From: CAJBIL01 sp049295655
GTDB taxonomy: Bacteria > Pseudomonadota > Gammaproteobacteria > Burkholderiales > Rhodocyclaceae
Reading direction: 5' to 3'
NCBI GenBank assembly: GCA_049295655.1
Contig: JBAQRB010000024.1
Span: 1-64,000, forward strand
DNA length: 64,000 nucleotides
This document shows positions 1 through 7,987 of this stretch, piece by piece; positions within the stretch are counted from its first letter, which is position 1, and every line of letters starts with the position of its first letter. A program made the position numbers and the translations under genes. The notes under the pieces were generated by a model. That model was given only the letters and a program-made list of their open reading frames with translations. It searched no databases and was not told the DNA's origin.

Positions 1-2
1 AG

Positions 3-620
3 CCCGCCGAGTCGCTCGAAATCCAGGTCTTCGAGAACCTCGGCCTCGGCATGCGCAGCGCGCTCGAGCCGCGCGATCTGGCCAACGCCATCCAGACCAT
101 CGCCGAGCGCTTCGCGACGCAGGAATCGGCCGCCGAACACTTCGGCCGCACGCCGACCTGGCTCGGCCAGGCGACCGCCGCCGCCAAGCTCTCACCGAAA
201 ATCAGCGCGCTGCTCGATTCGGGCCGCATCGGCAGCGCCGGCGCCGCCGTCCAGCTCGAAAAACTGACGCAGAAGAACGAAGCGAAGGCCGAATCGCTGA
301 TCGAGCGCATCGCCCAGCAGCCTGAAGGCGAGAAGCTGGCGAGAAAGACCGTCGACCACGCGCTGCAGGAAGAAGGCGGCCGGCGCCGGAAGAAGGCGGA
401 AAACGCAGCAGTAGCGCCCGCTGCACCGGCGGTCGAGACGAGCGGCATTCCGCCCTGGGAAGACATCCCGACGGCTCCCGCGCGCCGCCAGTTCAACCCC
501 GGCAAGGTGAAAATGGTCGCCCGCCTCCTTGGCGTCGCGGACGGCGACGAGGAGGAAGTCCTCGCCCGGCTGATCGATGAATTCCTGGCCCTGAAGGGCG
601 AAGGCGAGACGCCGTTCTAG
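3..620 (+). CDS. ParB/Spo0J-like partition or nucleoid protein, 5' end cut by window
   Basis: The reading frame is open from base 3, so the gene starts upstream of the window; the first in-window ATG at 51 is internal. The visible N-terminal residues (LEIQVFENLGLG) resemble the end of the ParB nuclease-like domain, which normally reads E-x-Q-x-x-E-N. A helix-turn-helix-like stretch follows (QTIAERFATQESAAEHFGRT), then an alpha-helical linker and a charged, Pro/Ala-rich tail. ParB proteins bind parS sites and partition DNA with ParA, but plasmid and island homologues have other roles. No parA or parS is visible. The family call is fairly safe from the motif order; the role is not. Confidence 0.6.
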   Translation, partial: PAESLEIQVFENLGLGMRSALEPRDLANAIQTIAERFATQESAAEHFGRTPTWLGQATAAAKLSPKISALLDSGRIGSAGAAVQLEKLTQKNEAKAESLIERIAQQPEGEKLARKTVDHALQEEGGRRRKKAENAAVAPAAPAVETSGIPPWEDIPTAPARRQFNPGKVKMVARLLGVADGDEEEVLARLIDEFLALKGEGETPF

Positions 621-638
621 CCCGGCGTCAGCGCCGGA

Positions 639-1880
639 TCAGGAAGCGCCCTGGATGTAGTAATCGACCCGGCCGCGCGGTGCGAGATATTCGACGACGC
701 CAAGCGGCAAGGTCGCCGGGTTGAGCGCGCTGGTCACCGAAATGTCGGTCCCGCGCAGGTCGAGCATGATCGCCTCGCTACGCGGCACTTCGGTGTCGTG
801 CAGCATCAACAGCGGGTGCAGGATGTCGGCCGAGTTGGACTCGATCACCAGTCCGACCGCACCGTTCGACAGCGCGACGAAACTGCCGGGCGGATAGACG
901 CCGAGCGTCTTGACGAATGCCTTGAGCAGTTCGCCCTGAAAAAGCGCCGCTTCGCTCTTGAAAAGATAGGCGATCGTTCCGGCCGGCGTCTTCGCCTGCT
1001 TGATGTCGAACGGGTTGCACAGGTTGTCGTAGCGGTTGGCGAGCGCGACCAGTCTGGCGAGCTTGGGAATTTTTTCGGCGACCAGATGGTTCGGATAGCC
1101 GCTGCCATCCCAGCACTCGTGATGGCAGGCAATGATGTTCCTGACCGGCGTCTCGAGATCGCGGATGCCGGCGACCGCCTTGATCCCGTAGCCGATATGG
1201 GCGCGGTAGAAATCCTCTTCGGGTCGCGTGCGGTTGCTCGACAACAGGATGCGCGACGGCACCTCGTTCTTGCCGACGTCGTGCAGCAGCGCGCCCATCC
1301 CCAGCCACTTCATTTCGTCCTCGGACAACCCGATCGCCTTGCCGAGCAGCAACGAAAGCATCATCACATTGACCGAATGCGCGGCCAGCCCGCCGTCCTT
1401 GGCCTTGCTGTTGACCAGGTGGATGACCTCGCTCTGCGCGCCGATCAGGCTGCTGACCAGTCGTCCGACCAGTGCCCTGGCCTGCGCGTGCGCCTCAAGC
1501 GGGCGGCCGGCGACGGTCTTCAGGATGTCGCCGGCGGCGACCATGTCTTTTTCGTACTCGCGCTCGCGCCGGGCGAACTGATCGCGCAGGACGCGCACGC
1601 GCTCGCTGCGCGAACGCTTCTCGTCGAGCATGCCGGCCAGCGCGCTGCCCCCGAAATCCTCCTCCTCGAGAACGGCCACCGCGGAATCCGACAAGGGTTG
1701 CACCGTACTGCGCTCGGGGTCCCAGGAAATCTCCCGCAAGCCCATTTCGCGCAGGGTCTGAATCTGCTTCTCGCTGGAGATGCAAAAATCGCTGAGAACG
1801 AAAGGGTGCTTCAGCCAGCCGATCTCCGAAAGCGAAATGAAGATGCCGGGTTGCAGGTGATCGACGCGTATTTTCTGCAT
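639..1880 (-). CDS. HD-GYP domain c-di-GMP phosphodiesterase with N-terminal DUF3391
   Basis: A 413-aa cytoplasmic protein. Residues 1-130 resemble the DUF3391 regulatory domain that often precedes HD-GYP (start MQKIRVDHLQPGIFI). The HD-GYP catalytic core spans about 140-320, with the metal-binding HD pair at H200/D201 (LLHDVGK), the HHE motif at 253-255 and GSGYP at 259-263, so all signature residues for hydrolysing c-di-GMP are present. It has no receiver domain or membrane segment. It converges on the ParB-like gene with only 18 bp between stops and is divergent from tpx across 221 bp. It probably lowers c-di-GMP, affecting motility or biofilm, but the input signal is unknown. Confidence 0.88.
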   Translation of the reverse strand: MQKIRVDHLQPGIFISLSEIGWLKHPFVLSDFCISSEKQIQTLREMGLREISWDPERSTVQPLSDSAVAVLEEEDFGGSALAGMLDEKRSRSERVRVLRDQFARREREYEKDMVAAGDILKTVAGRPLEAHAQARALVGRLVSSLIGAQSEVIHLVNSKAKDGGLAAHSVNVMMLSLLLGKAIGLSEDEMKWLGMGALLHDVGKNEVPSRILLSSNRTRPEEDFYRAHIGYGIKAVAGIRDLETPVRNIIACHHECWDGSGYPNHLVAEKIPKLARLVALANRYDNLCNPFDIKQAKTPAGTIAYLFKSEAALFQGELLKAFVKTLGVYPPGSFVALSNGAVGLVIESNSADILHPLLMLHDTEVPRSEAIMLDLRGTDISVTSALNPATLPLGVVEYLAPRGRVDYYIQGAS

Positions 1881-1912
1881 GGTGTTGATTCAGTCCTGAT
1901 CGCTTTTCCGTA

Positions 1913-1939
1913 ATTGTAGCGGACAACAACAACCGGCAA
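1913..1939 (-). promoter_or_regulatory. Weak candidate sigma-70 promoter for the HD-GYP gene
   Basis: On the minus strand a TACAAT hexamer (5/6 to the -10 consensus) lies at 1918-1913. TTGCCG (3/6 to -35) lies at 1939-1934 with a short 15-bp spacer. It sits 33 bp upstream of the HD-GYP start codon. Position is reasonable; the -35 match and spacing are poor, so this is a suggestion only. Confidence 0.3.
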
Positions 1940-2101
1940 GGGTTCAGCGCATGGCGGAATGGCGCGCGGCGCTTCGATCCGCACGAAAAAGACAGCGAAC
2001 TTTTCCCGCCCGGAAGTGCCCAATTGGTGTCGAACCGTCGGGAATATCCGCGCCTGACGCCAAATCGCACATTCGCCTACCCACTCAAGAAGGAATCGAA
2101 C

Positions 2102-2605
2102 ATGGCAAACACCGTAACGCTGGGCGGCAACGCGCTGCAGGTCGATGGCAATTTCCCGCAAAAGGGTCAGACAGCGCCTGACTTCAGTCTGGTCGGCAAG
2201 AATCTGGCGGACGAGACCCTCGCCAGCTTCGCTGGCAAGCGCAAGATCCTGAACATTTTCCCGAGCATCGACACGCCAACCTGTGCAACCTCGGTGCGCA
2301 AGTTCAACCAGACCGCCAACGATCTCGACAATACCGTCGTGCTCTGCATTTCCGCCGACCTGCCTTTCGCACAGGCCCGCTTCTGCGGCGCGGAAAACCT
2401 CGCCAACGTCGTCACCCTGTCGACCATGCGCGGCGCCGACTTCCTCAAAAATTACGGCGTCGCCCTGAGCAGCGGCCCGCTCTGCGGCGTTGCCGCACGC
2501 GCCGTCGTCGTTCTTGACGAAAACAACAAGGTGCTGCACAGCGAACTGGTCGGCGAAATCAAGGACGAACCCGATTACGACGCAGCGCTCAAGGCGCTCG
2601 CCTGA
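2102..2605 (+). CDS. tpx: Thiol peroxidase (Tpx family, 2-Cys peroxiredoxin)
   Basis: A 167-aa protein, the usual Tpx length. The peroxidatic cysteine is C61 in the motif DTPTCATSV and the resolving cysteine is C95 in ARFCGAENL, the same positions as in the E. coli enzyme. It reduces H2O2 and organic hydroperoxides and is recycled by thioredoxin. The ATG at 2102 is preferred over an in-frame start 78 bp upstream because AAGGA stands just before it and the protein then begins as the family does (MANTVTLGGN). It is a stand-alone gene, divergent from the HD-GYP gene. The location is expected to be cytoplasmic or periplasm-facing; no signal peptide is seen. Confidence 0.95.
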   Translation: MANTVTLGGNALQVDGNFPQKGQTAPDFSLVGKNLADETLASFAGKRKILNIFPSIDTPTCATSVRKFNQTANDLDNTVVLCISADLPFAQARFCGAENLANVVTLSTMRGADFLKNYGVALSSGPLCGVAARAVVVLDENNKVLHSELVGEIKDEPDYDAALKALA

Positions 2606-2742
2606 ACGCAGGGTTTCCCCGTTTTTTCGCGGCGGGGTGCGCTGCTGGCGCCCAGCCGCGACGTTCCATGCCGCCGCAATGAAAACAGAATAAATAGCGC
2701 CAGCCGGGAAGCCGCCGTTTCCCCTGTGGCATACTCCGACGG

Positions 2743-5700
2743 ATGACCGAACCTCATCCGACCGCCATCTCGCCCAGCCTTTCCCCCGCCGCCTTCCTGG
2801 CCCGCTGGCAACATGCCGACGGCTCCGAACTTGCCAATTACCAGCTTTTCGTCGCCGACCTGTGCAATCTGCTCGGCGTCCCATCGCCCGACCCGGCGCG
2901 CGAGGACACGCGCGACAACGCCTACGTCTTCGAGCGCCGCATCACCTTTCGCCACGGCGACGGTAGTGTCTCGATGGGGCGCATCGACTGCTACCAGCGC
3001 GGCCGCTTCGTGCTCGAAGCCAAGAAGATCAAGCTCGGCGCCTCGACCAAGGGCTTCGACGACGCCCTGCAGCGCGCTCGCGGCCAGGCCGAAGGCTACG
3101 CCCGCGCCTTGCCGTCCGACGAAGGCCGGCCACCGTTCCTGATCGTCGTCGACGTCGGCCACGTCATCGAGTTGTACGCCGACTTCACGCGCTCCGGCGC
3201 CACCTACACGCCCTTCCCAGACCCGCGCTCGCATCGCATCCGGCTCGCCGATTTGTGCGACCCCGCCGACGACAGCGCCCGCCAGCGCCTCAAAACCGTC
3301 TGGCTCGACCCACTGGCGCTTGATCCAACGCGCGCTTCGGCCAAGGTCACGCGCGAGATCGCCGAACATCTGGCGAAGATCGCCAAGACGCTCGAAGGCG
3401 CCGGCCACCATCCCGAACTCGTCGCCGGCTTCCTCACGCGCTGCCTGTTCTCGATGTTCGCCGAAGATGTCGGCCTGCTGCCCAGGCAGAACGGCAAGGG
3501 TGCTTTCACCGCACTTCTCGAAACCCTGCAGGGCAACCCGCAGCAATTAGTTCCGCTGCTCGCTGCGCTCTGGCGCGAGATGGATAGCGGCGGCTTCTCC
3601 GTGGTCCTGCGCGAAACGCTGCCGCGCTTCAACGGAAAGCTGTTCAAACGGCCCGACGTAATTCCGCTCGACCGCGACCAGATCGGCCTGCTGATCGAAG
3701 CCGCCAAAGCCGACTGGACACAGGTAGAGCCAGCCATCTTCGGCACCCTGCTCGAACGCGCCCTATCGACCACCGAGCGCCACGCCCTCGGCGCCCACTA
3801 CACGCCGCGCGCCTACGTCGAACGCCTCGTCCTGCCCACCGTCGTCGAACCGCTGCGCGAGCAGTGGCGCAACGTGCAGGCCGCCGCACTACTGCTTGCC
3901 AACGAAGGCAAGCTCGACGCGGCACGCGGCGAAGTCGACGCCTTCCACCACCGCCTGTGCCAGATTCGCGTGCTCGACCCGGCCTGCGGCTCGGCCAACT
4001 TCCTGTACGTGACACTCGAACACATGAAGCGCCTCGAAGGCGAAGTGCTCGACCAGATGCAGGCGTTCGGCGCCGGACAACAAAGGCTCGAGGCCGAAGG
4101 CCTGACCGTCGACCCGCACCAGTTTCTCGGCCTCGAACTCAACCCGCGCGCCGCGGCGATTGCCGAACTCGTGCTGTGGATCGGCTACCTGCAATGGCAC
4201 TTCCGCACCAACGGCAGCGGCCTGCCGCCACAACCGATCCTCAAGGATTTCAGAAACGTCGAATGCCGCGACGCCGTGCTGGCGTGGGACAGCGTCGAAA
4301 CCGTGCTGGGCGAAGACGGCGTGCCGGTCAGCCGCTGGGACGGCGTGACGACCAAAACACACCCGGTCACCGGCGAACAAGTGCCCGACGAAATGGCCCG
4401 CACGCCACTGCAGCGCTACATCAACCCGCGCAAGGCCGAATGGCCGGCCGCCGACTACATCGTCGGAAATCCGCCCTTCATCGGTAACAAACGCATGCGC
4501 GATGCGCTCGGCGACGGCTACGTCGAAGCATTGCGCGGCGCCTGGCCGGAGGTTCCCGAATCAGCCGATCTCGTCATGTTCTGGTGGCACCACGCCGCAC
4601 AACTCGTCGCGCAAGGCGCGGTGCGGCGTTTCGGCCTGATCACCACCAACAGCCTGACGCAAACATTCAATCGCCGCGTCGTTCAGGGCGCGCTCGACCA
4701 GGGCGTATCGCTCGCTTTTGCCATCCCCGATCACCCATGGGTCGATGCTGCCGACGGCGCGGCGGTGCGCATCGCCATGACCGTTGGCGCGATGGATGGT
4801 GGCGAAGGGCGCTTGCTCAGCGTCACCGACGAGCGCGAAGGCAAGGGTGAAGGACTGGACGTAACCTTGCAGGAACAGGTCGGGCTGCTGCACGCAGATT
4901 TGCGGGTTGGGGCTAACGTGGCCGGTACGCGACCGTTGAGTGCAAACGCTGGCGTAAGCTCAATGGGTTTCATGCTCGCAGGCTCTGGATTTATTGTTAC
5001 TTCCGAAGAAAGCACTCATCTCGACCCTAATGCGCCGATAAAGGCATACCGGAATGGCAAAGACCTGACCGATACGCCGCGCGGTGTTTTTCTTATTGAC
5101 TGTTATGGCTTCTCGGCGGAACAGCTACGGTTCACCTATCCCGCAACCTACCAATGGCTTCATGAACGAGTGAAACCCGAGCGTGACCACAACAATCGAC
5201 CCAGACTCAAAGAGCAGTGGTGGCTTTTTGCGGAATGCCGAAAAACATTGCGATCAGCCTTGACTGGGCTTCCTCGCTACATTGCAACTGTTGAAACCTC
5301 GAAGCATCGGCATTTCCAATTTTTGGGCTCCACAATCGCCCCCGATCATCGATTGATCGCTATCGCAAGCGCCGATTCATTGCACCTTGGTGTTTTATCG
5401 TCTCGAGTTCACGTTACGTGGGCACTTGCATCCGGCGGAACACTTGAGAATCGTCCGGTTTACAACAAGTCCCGCTGCTTTGATCCGTTCCCCTTCCCCG
5501 TCGCCACCCCCGAACAAGCCACCCGCATCCGCGACCTAGCCGAACAGCTCGACGCGCACCGTAAGCGCCAGCAGGCCGCGCATGCCGGCCTGACGCTGAC
5601 CGGCCTATACAACGTGCTTGAGAAATTGAAGAGCGGCGAAGCGCTGAGCGCCAAGGAAAAAACCATCCACGAGCAAGGTCTGGTCAGCGTGCTGAAAACC

Positions 5701-6204
5701 CTGCATGACGAACTCGACGCCGCAGTGCTGGAGGCCTACGGCTGGCGCGACCTCGCGCCGATGCTGGCCGACCCGGCGCGCAAGGAAGCCGCCAGCGAAA
5801 CCCTGCTCGTCCGCCTCGTCGCGCTCAACGCCGAACGCGCCGCCGAAGAAGCGCAGGGCCAGATCCGCTGGTTGCGCCCGGAATTCCAGCACCCGGCCGG
5901 AGAGCCAATAAATACGGGCATCTCCATTAACGATGCCGGGAGAACAAGCAAAGACGCGGCTTCCAGCGATGCCATTGCGCAGATCGCCATTCCGCGCGCC
6001 TCCTGGCCTGCCACCCTGCCCGAACAGGTCGCCGCCGTCGCCCGCGTCCTTGCCGCCTCGCCCATCCCGCTCAGCCAGGCCGACCTCGCCGCCCGCTTCA
6101 CCGGCAAGGGCCCGTGGAAGAAACGCCTGCCGCAGATCATCGACACGCTCGAAGCACTGGGCCGCGTGCGGCGGCAGGGCGATGTCGTGACCGCCACATC
6201 TTAA
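2743..6204 (+). CDS. Type IIG-like single-chain restriction-modification enzyme (N6-adenine methyltransferase with PD-(D/E)xK nuclease)
   Basis: A 1153-aa protein with an MmeI/Eco57I-type layout. The N-terminal nuclease-like motif has D82 (GRIDCY) and E92-A-K94 (VLEAKK). The methyltransferase core carries the SAM-binding motif DPACGSANFL at 412-421 and the catalytic NPPF at 576-579, which points to N6-adenine methylation. Residues about 725-910 (bases ~4920-5470) look AT-richer and less codon-biased than the flanks and probably hold the target-recognition domain. The C-terminal 150 residues are helical. One polypeptide would both methylate and cut, so no separate R or S gene is needed, and none is nearby. 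HigBA follows 39 bp downstream. Target site unknown; a methylation-only role remains possible. Confidence 0.85.
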   Translation: MTEPHPTAISPSLSPAAFLARWQHADGSELANYQLFVADLCNLLGVPSPDPAREDTRDNAYVFERRITFRHGDGSVSMGRIDCYQRGRFVLEAKKIKLGASTKGFDDALQRARGQAEGYARALPSDEGRPPFLIVVDVGHVIELYADFTRSGATYTPFPDPRSHRIRLADLCDPADDSARQRLKTVWLDPLALDPTRASAKVTREIAEHLAKIAKTLEGAGHHPELVAGFLTRCLFSMFAEDVGLLPRQNGKGAFTALLETLQGNPQQLVPLLAALWREMDSGGFSVVLRETLPRFNGKLFKRPDVIPLDRDQIGLLIEAAKADWTQVEPAIFGTLLERALSTTERHALGAHYTPRAYVERLVLPTVVEPLREQWRNVQAAALLLANEGKLDAARGEVDAFHHRLCQIRVLDPACGSANFLYVTLEHMKRLEGEVLDQMQAFGAGQQRLEAEGLTVDPHQFLGLELNPRAAAIAELVLWIGYLQWHFRTNGSGLPPQPILKDFRNVECRDAVLAWDSVETVLGEDGVPVSRWDGVTTKTHPVTGEQVPDEMARTPLQRYINPRKAEWPAADYIVGNPPFIGNKRMRDALGDGYVEALRGAWPEVPESADLVMFWWHHAAQLVAQGAVRRFGLITTNSLTQTFNRRVVQGALDQGVSLAFAIPDHPWVDAADGAAVRIAMTVGAMDGGEGRLLSVTDEREGKGEGLDVTLQEQVGLLHADLRVGANVAGTRPLSANAGVSSMGFMLAGSGFIVTSEESTHLDPNAPIKAYRNGKDLTDTPRGVFLIDCYGFSAEQLRFTYPATYQWLHERVKPERDHNNRPRLKEQWWLFAECRKTLRSALTGLPRYIATVETSKHRHFQFLGSTIAPDHRLIAIASADSLHLGVLSSRVHVTWALASGGTLENRPVYNKSRCFDPFPFPVATPEQATRIRDLAEQLDAHRKRQQAAHAGLTLTGLYNVLEKLKSGEALSAKEKTIHEQGLVSVLKTLHDELDAAVLEAYGWRDLAPMLADPARKEAASETLLVRLVALNAERAAEEAQGQIRWLRPEFQHPAGEPINTGISINDAGRTSKDAASSDAIAQIAIPRASWPATLPEQVAAVARVLAASPIPLSQADLAARFTGKGPWKKRLPQIIDTLEALGRVRRQGDVVTATS

Positions 6205-6213
6205 CTATTGCCA

Positions 6214-6232
6214 TATAATGCACAACGTTATA
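6214..6232 (+). promoter_or_regulatory. higBA promoter -10 box embedded in a palindromic operator
   Basis: The 19-bp sequence TATAATGCACAACGTTATA is an imperfect palindrome: arms TATAATG and CGTTATA match at 6 of 7 positions around a 5-bp centre. Its first six bases are a perfect -10 hexamer. No good -35 box is visible, which is common for autorepressed toxin-antitoxin promoters. It lies 12 bp before the higB start, where a HigA dimer could block RNA polymerase. The role as HigA operator is inference from position and symmetry. Confidence 0.55.
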
Positions 6233-6243
6233 CGATCATCGGC

Positions 6244-6522
6244 ATGATTCAGTCATTCGCCTGCAAGAACACTGCATCACTGTTTGCCGGAAACAACGTG
6301 CTGCTCTTCGGAAATTTTCGTGCAGTCGCTGAACGCAAACTACAGATGCTGCATCACGCGATCCGGCTGGATGACTTGAGAATCCCGCCACAAAACCGGC
6401 TGGAGAAGTTACGCGGCGACCGTGCCGGGCAGTGGAGCATCCGAATCAATGATCAGTGGCGCTTATGTTTCCGCTTCGACGACGGCAATGCCTTTGATGT
6501 CGAGATTGTCGATTATCACTAG
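6244..6522 (+). CDS. higB: HigB-type toxin (RelE superfamily mRNA interferase)
   Basis: A 92-aa protein that fits the HigB family along its whole length, from the N-terminal MIQSFACKNTASLF to the conserved GQWSIRINDQWRLCFRF and the terminal VEIVDYH. HigB toxins cleave mRNA on the ribosome when not bound by HigA. I start it at the ATG at 6244 rather than 6208 because family members begin MI-SF and the earlier start would run through the promoter palindrome. It precedes its antitoxin by 9 bp in the toxin-first order typical of hig loci. It may stabilise the adjacent restriction-modification gene. Confidence 0.93.
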   Translation: MIQSFACKNTASLFAGNNVLLFGNFRAVAERKLQMLHHAIRLDDLRIPPQNRLEKLRGDRAGQWSIRINDQWRLCFRFDDGNAFDVEIVDYH

Positions 6523-6531
6523 GAGAAAACC

Positions 6532-6843
6532 ATGACTATCAAGAACGGCATGCGCCCCATCCACCCGGGCGAAATTCTGCGGGAGGAATTCCTGCTCCCA
6601 CTCAAGCTCTCTGGGCACGCGTTGGCGCTGGCGTTGCGCGTACCGGCGCCGCGCATCAACGACATCGTCCGCGAAAAACGCGGCATCAGCGCCGACACCG
6701 CGCTGCGTCTGGCCCGCTACTTCGGCACCAGCGCCGAATTCTGGCTCGGGCTGCAGGTTGATTTTGACTTGCGAGCGGCGGAAATCGCCGACGGTGAGCG
6801 GATCGTCCGTGAAGTGATGCCGGCTGAACCTCTGGCGGCATAA
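6532..6843 (+). CDS. higA: HigA-type antitoxin (XRE-family helix-turn-helix)
   Basis: A 103-aa protein starting with the HigA hallmark MRPIHPGEILREEFL at residues 5-19. An HTH domain follows (SGHALALALRVPAPRINDIV), and then the family motif FGTSAEFWLGLQ near residues 63-74. It binds and silences HigB and represses the operon through the upstream palindrome. AGGAGA lies a few bases before the ATG. Only 9 bp separate it from the toxin stop, so the two are co-transcribed. Confidence 0.93.
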   Translation: MTIKNGMRPIHPGEILREEFLLPLKLSGHALALALRVPAPRINDIVREKRGISADTALRLARYFGTSAEFWLGLQVDFDLRAAEIADGERIVREVMPAEPLAA

Positions 6844-6895
6844 CGGTACTTGCCATGCAACGCGCGGGCAACCGAAACGAACGCAAGGAGCCAGC

Positions 6896-7093
6896 ATGCG
6901 AACCACTTACTACGACGAAGACGATATTTTTGTGATCCGCCTTTCCGACAAGCCCATCGTGCGCGAGGTTTCACAAGACTGGAACACGCATATCAGCTAT
7001 GCGGAGGATGATACAGCCGTCGAAATCGTGCTGCTCGACGCACGCGCTTTTGGCGTACTGCCGATGGAGACGCTGCACGGCAGGGCGGCGTGA
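6896..7093 (+). CDS. DUF2283-family small protein
   Basis: A 65-aa protein of the DUF2283 type: an N-terminal YYDEDDIFVIRLSDKPIVREV strand pair, then DTAVEIVLLDARAF. The family is small, beta-rich, and of unknown function. It is often encoded next to DUF2442 or DUF4258 proteins in toxin-antitoxin-like pairs. AAGGAG stands 7 bp before the ATG. Its TGA overlaps the GTG start of the next gene (GTGA), so they are translationally coupled. Calling the pair a toxin-antitoxin system would be guesswork. Confidence 0.75.
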   Translation: MRTTYYDEDDIFVIRLSDKPIVREVSQDWNTHISYAEDDTAVEIVLLDARAFGVLPMETLHGRAA

Positions 7094-7317
7094 AACTCGA
7101 TCCTCACGTAGTCGACGTTTCGTTTGACGAGGCGGCAGTTCACATCGTTCTGGCCGACGGTCGGGATATTTCCGCACCACGGGCGTGGTTTCCTCGACTG
7201 CGGGATGCCTCCCCTACGCAACGCAGCAACTGGCGTTTGATCGGCAAAGGCGTTGGGGTGCATTGGTCAGAAGTCGATGAAGATATTGCGGTCAGTACGC
7301 TGATGCGCAATCACTGA
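7090..7317 (+). CDS. DUF2442-family small protein
   Basis: A 75-aa protein with the DUF2442 pattern: VVDVSFDEAAVHIVLADGRDISAPRAWFPRL, then RSNWRLIGKGVGVHW and a DEDI motif near the C-terminus. Members are small single-domain proteins of unknown function, often paired with DUF4160 or DUF2283 and suspected to be antitoxin-like. The GTG start at 7090 overlaps the stop of the DUF2283 gene by 4 bases. Together with HigBA and the type IIG enzyme it forms a run of accessory genes between core genes. Confidence 0.78.
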   Translation: MKLDPHVVDVSFDEAAVHIVLADGRDISAPRAWFPRLRDASPTQRSNWRLIGKGVGVHWSEVDEDIAVSTLMRNH

Positions 7318-7388
7318 CTGAGCGATGCGGGTTCGCCTAGCTGCCTGAAACCTTCTGCCAGCGAGCCGAAACGGCTAAAATCCGCCGC

Positions 7389-7976
7389 ATGCCGCCGAAC
7401 GCCCTGCCTACCGACTACCCGCTCTCCCTGCGCTGCCACCCCGCAACCCCTGCCCCGCTGGTGCGCACGCTCGAAGCTTGCGTTGCCTTCCAGCCCGATG
7501 GCAGCCTGCTGCTGACCTACCGGCTGCGCGGCGAGATCGCCCGCCTGCGCATCCCCGGGCCACAGGACGCCGAGCGCACCGACGGCCTCTGGCAGCACAG
7601 CTGTTTCGAGGCCTTCGTCGGCCGCCAGGGCGACCCGGCCTACCGCGAGTTCAACTTCTCGCCGTCGGGGCAATGGGCAGCCTACGCTTTTTCGGACGAG
7701 CGGCTGCGCGACGCGGCGAACGACCCGAACGACGCACCGCAGATCACGGTCCACCGCTTCGCCGACCGGATCGAACTCGCAGCGATCATTTGCGCAGCCG
7801 CCCTGCCGCCCGGCACCGCCGTGCTGCAGATCGGCCTTGCTGCGGTCGTCGAAGCAACGGAAACGGTCGACGGCGGCCACAGCTACTGGGCGCTGACCCA
7901 CCCTGCCGACCGCCCCGATTTTCACCGGCGCGCCGCCTTCGCCCTTGAACTGGCCGACCCGCGCCAAACTGTTTGA
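7389..7976 (+). CDS. DOMON-like domain protein
   Basis: A 195-aa protein without signal peptide or membrane segment. The motifs YRLRGEIARLRIP, TDGLWQHSCFEAFVG and REFNFSPSGQWAAYAF match the DOMON-like (carbohydrate-binding family 9-like) beta-sandwich found in uncharacterised proteobacterial proteins. The WQHxCFExF and FNFSPSGxWAAY strings are its most conserved parts. The ligand is unknown: the fold binds sugars or heme elsewhere. It ends 11 bp before the ATG of the NamZ-type gene and overlaps an alternative TTG start of it, so the two are probably one operon and may share a cell-wall or sugar substrate. Confidence 0.72.
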   Translation: MPPNALPTDYPLSLRCHPATPAPLVRTLEACVAFQPDGSLLLTYRLRGEIARLRIPGPQDAERTDGLWQHSCFEAFVGRQGDPAYREFNFSPSGQWAAYAFSDERLRDAANDPNDAPQITVHRFADRIELAAIICAAALPPGTAVLQIGLAAVVEATETVDGGHSYWALTHPADRPDFHRRAAFALELADPRQTV

Positions 7977-7987
7977 AAGCCCACGCC

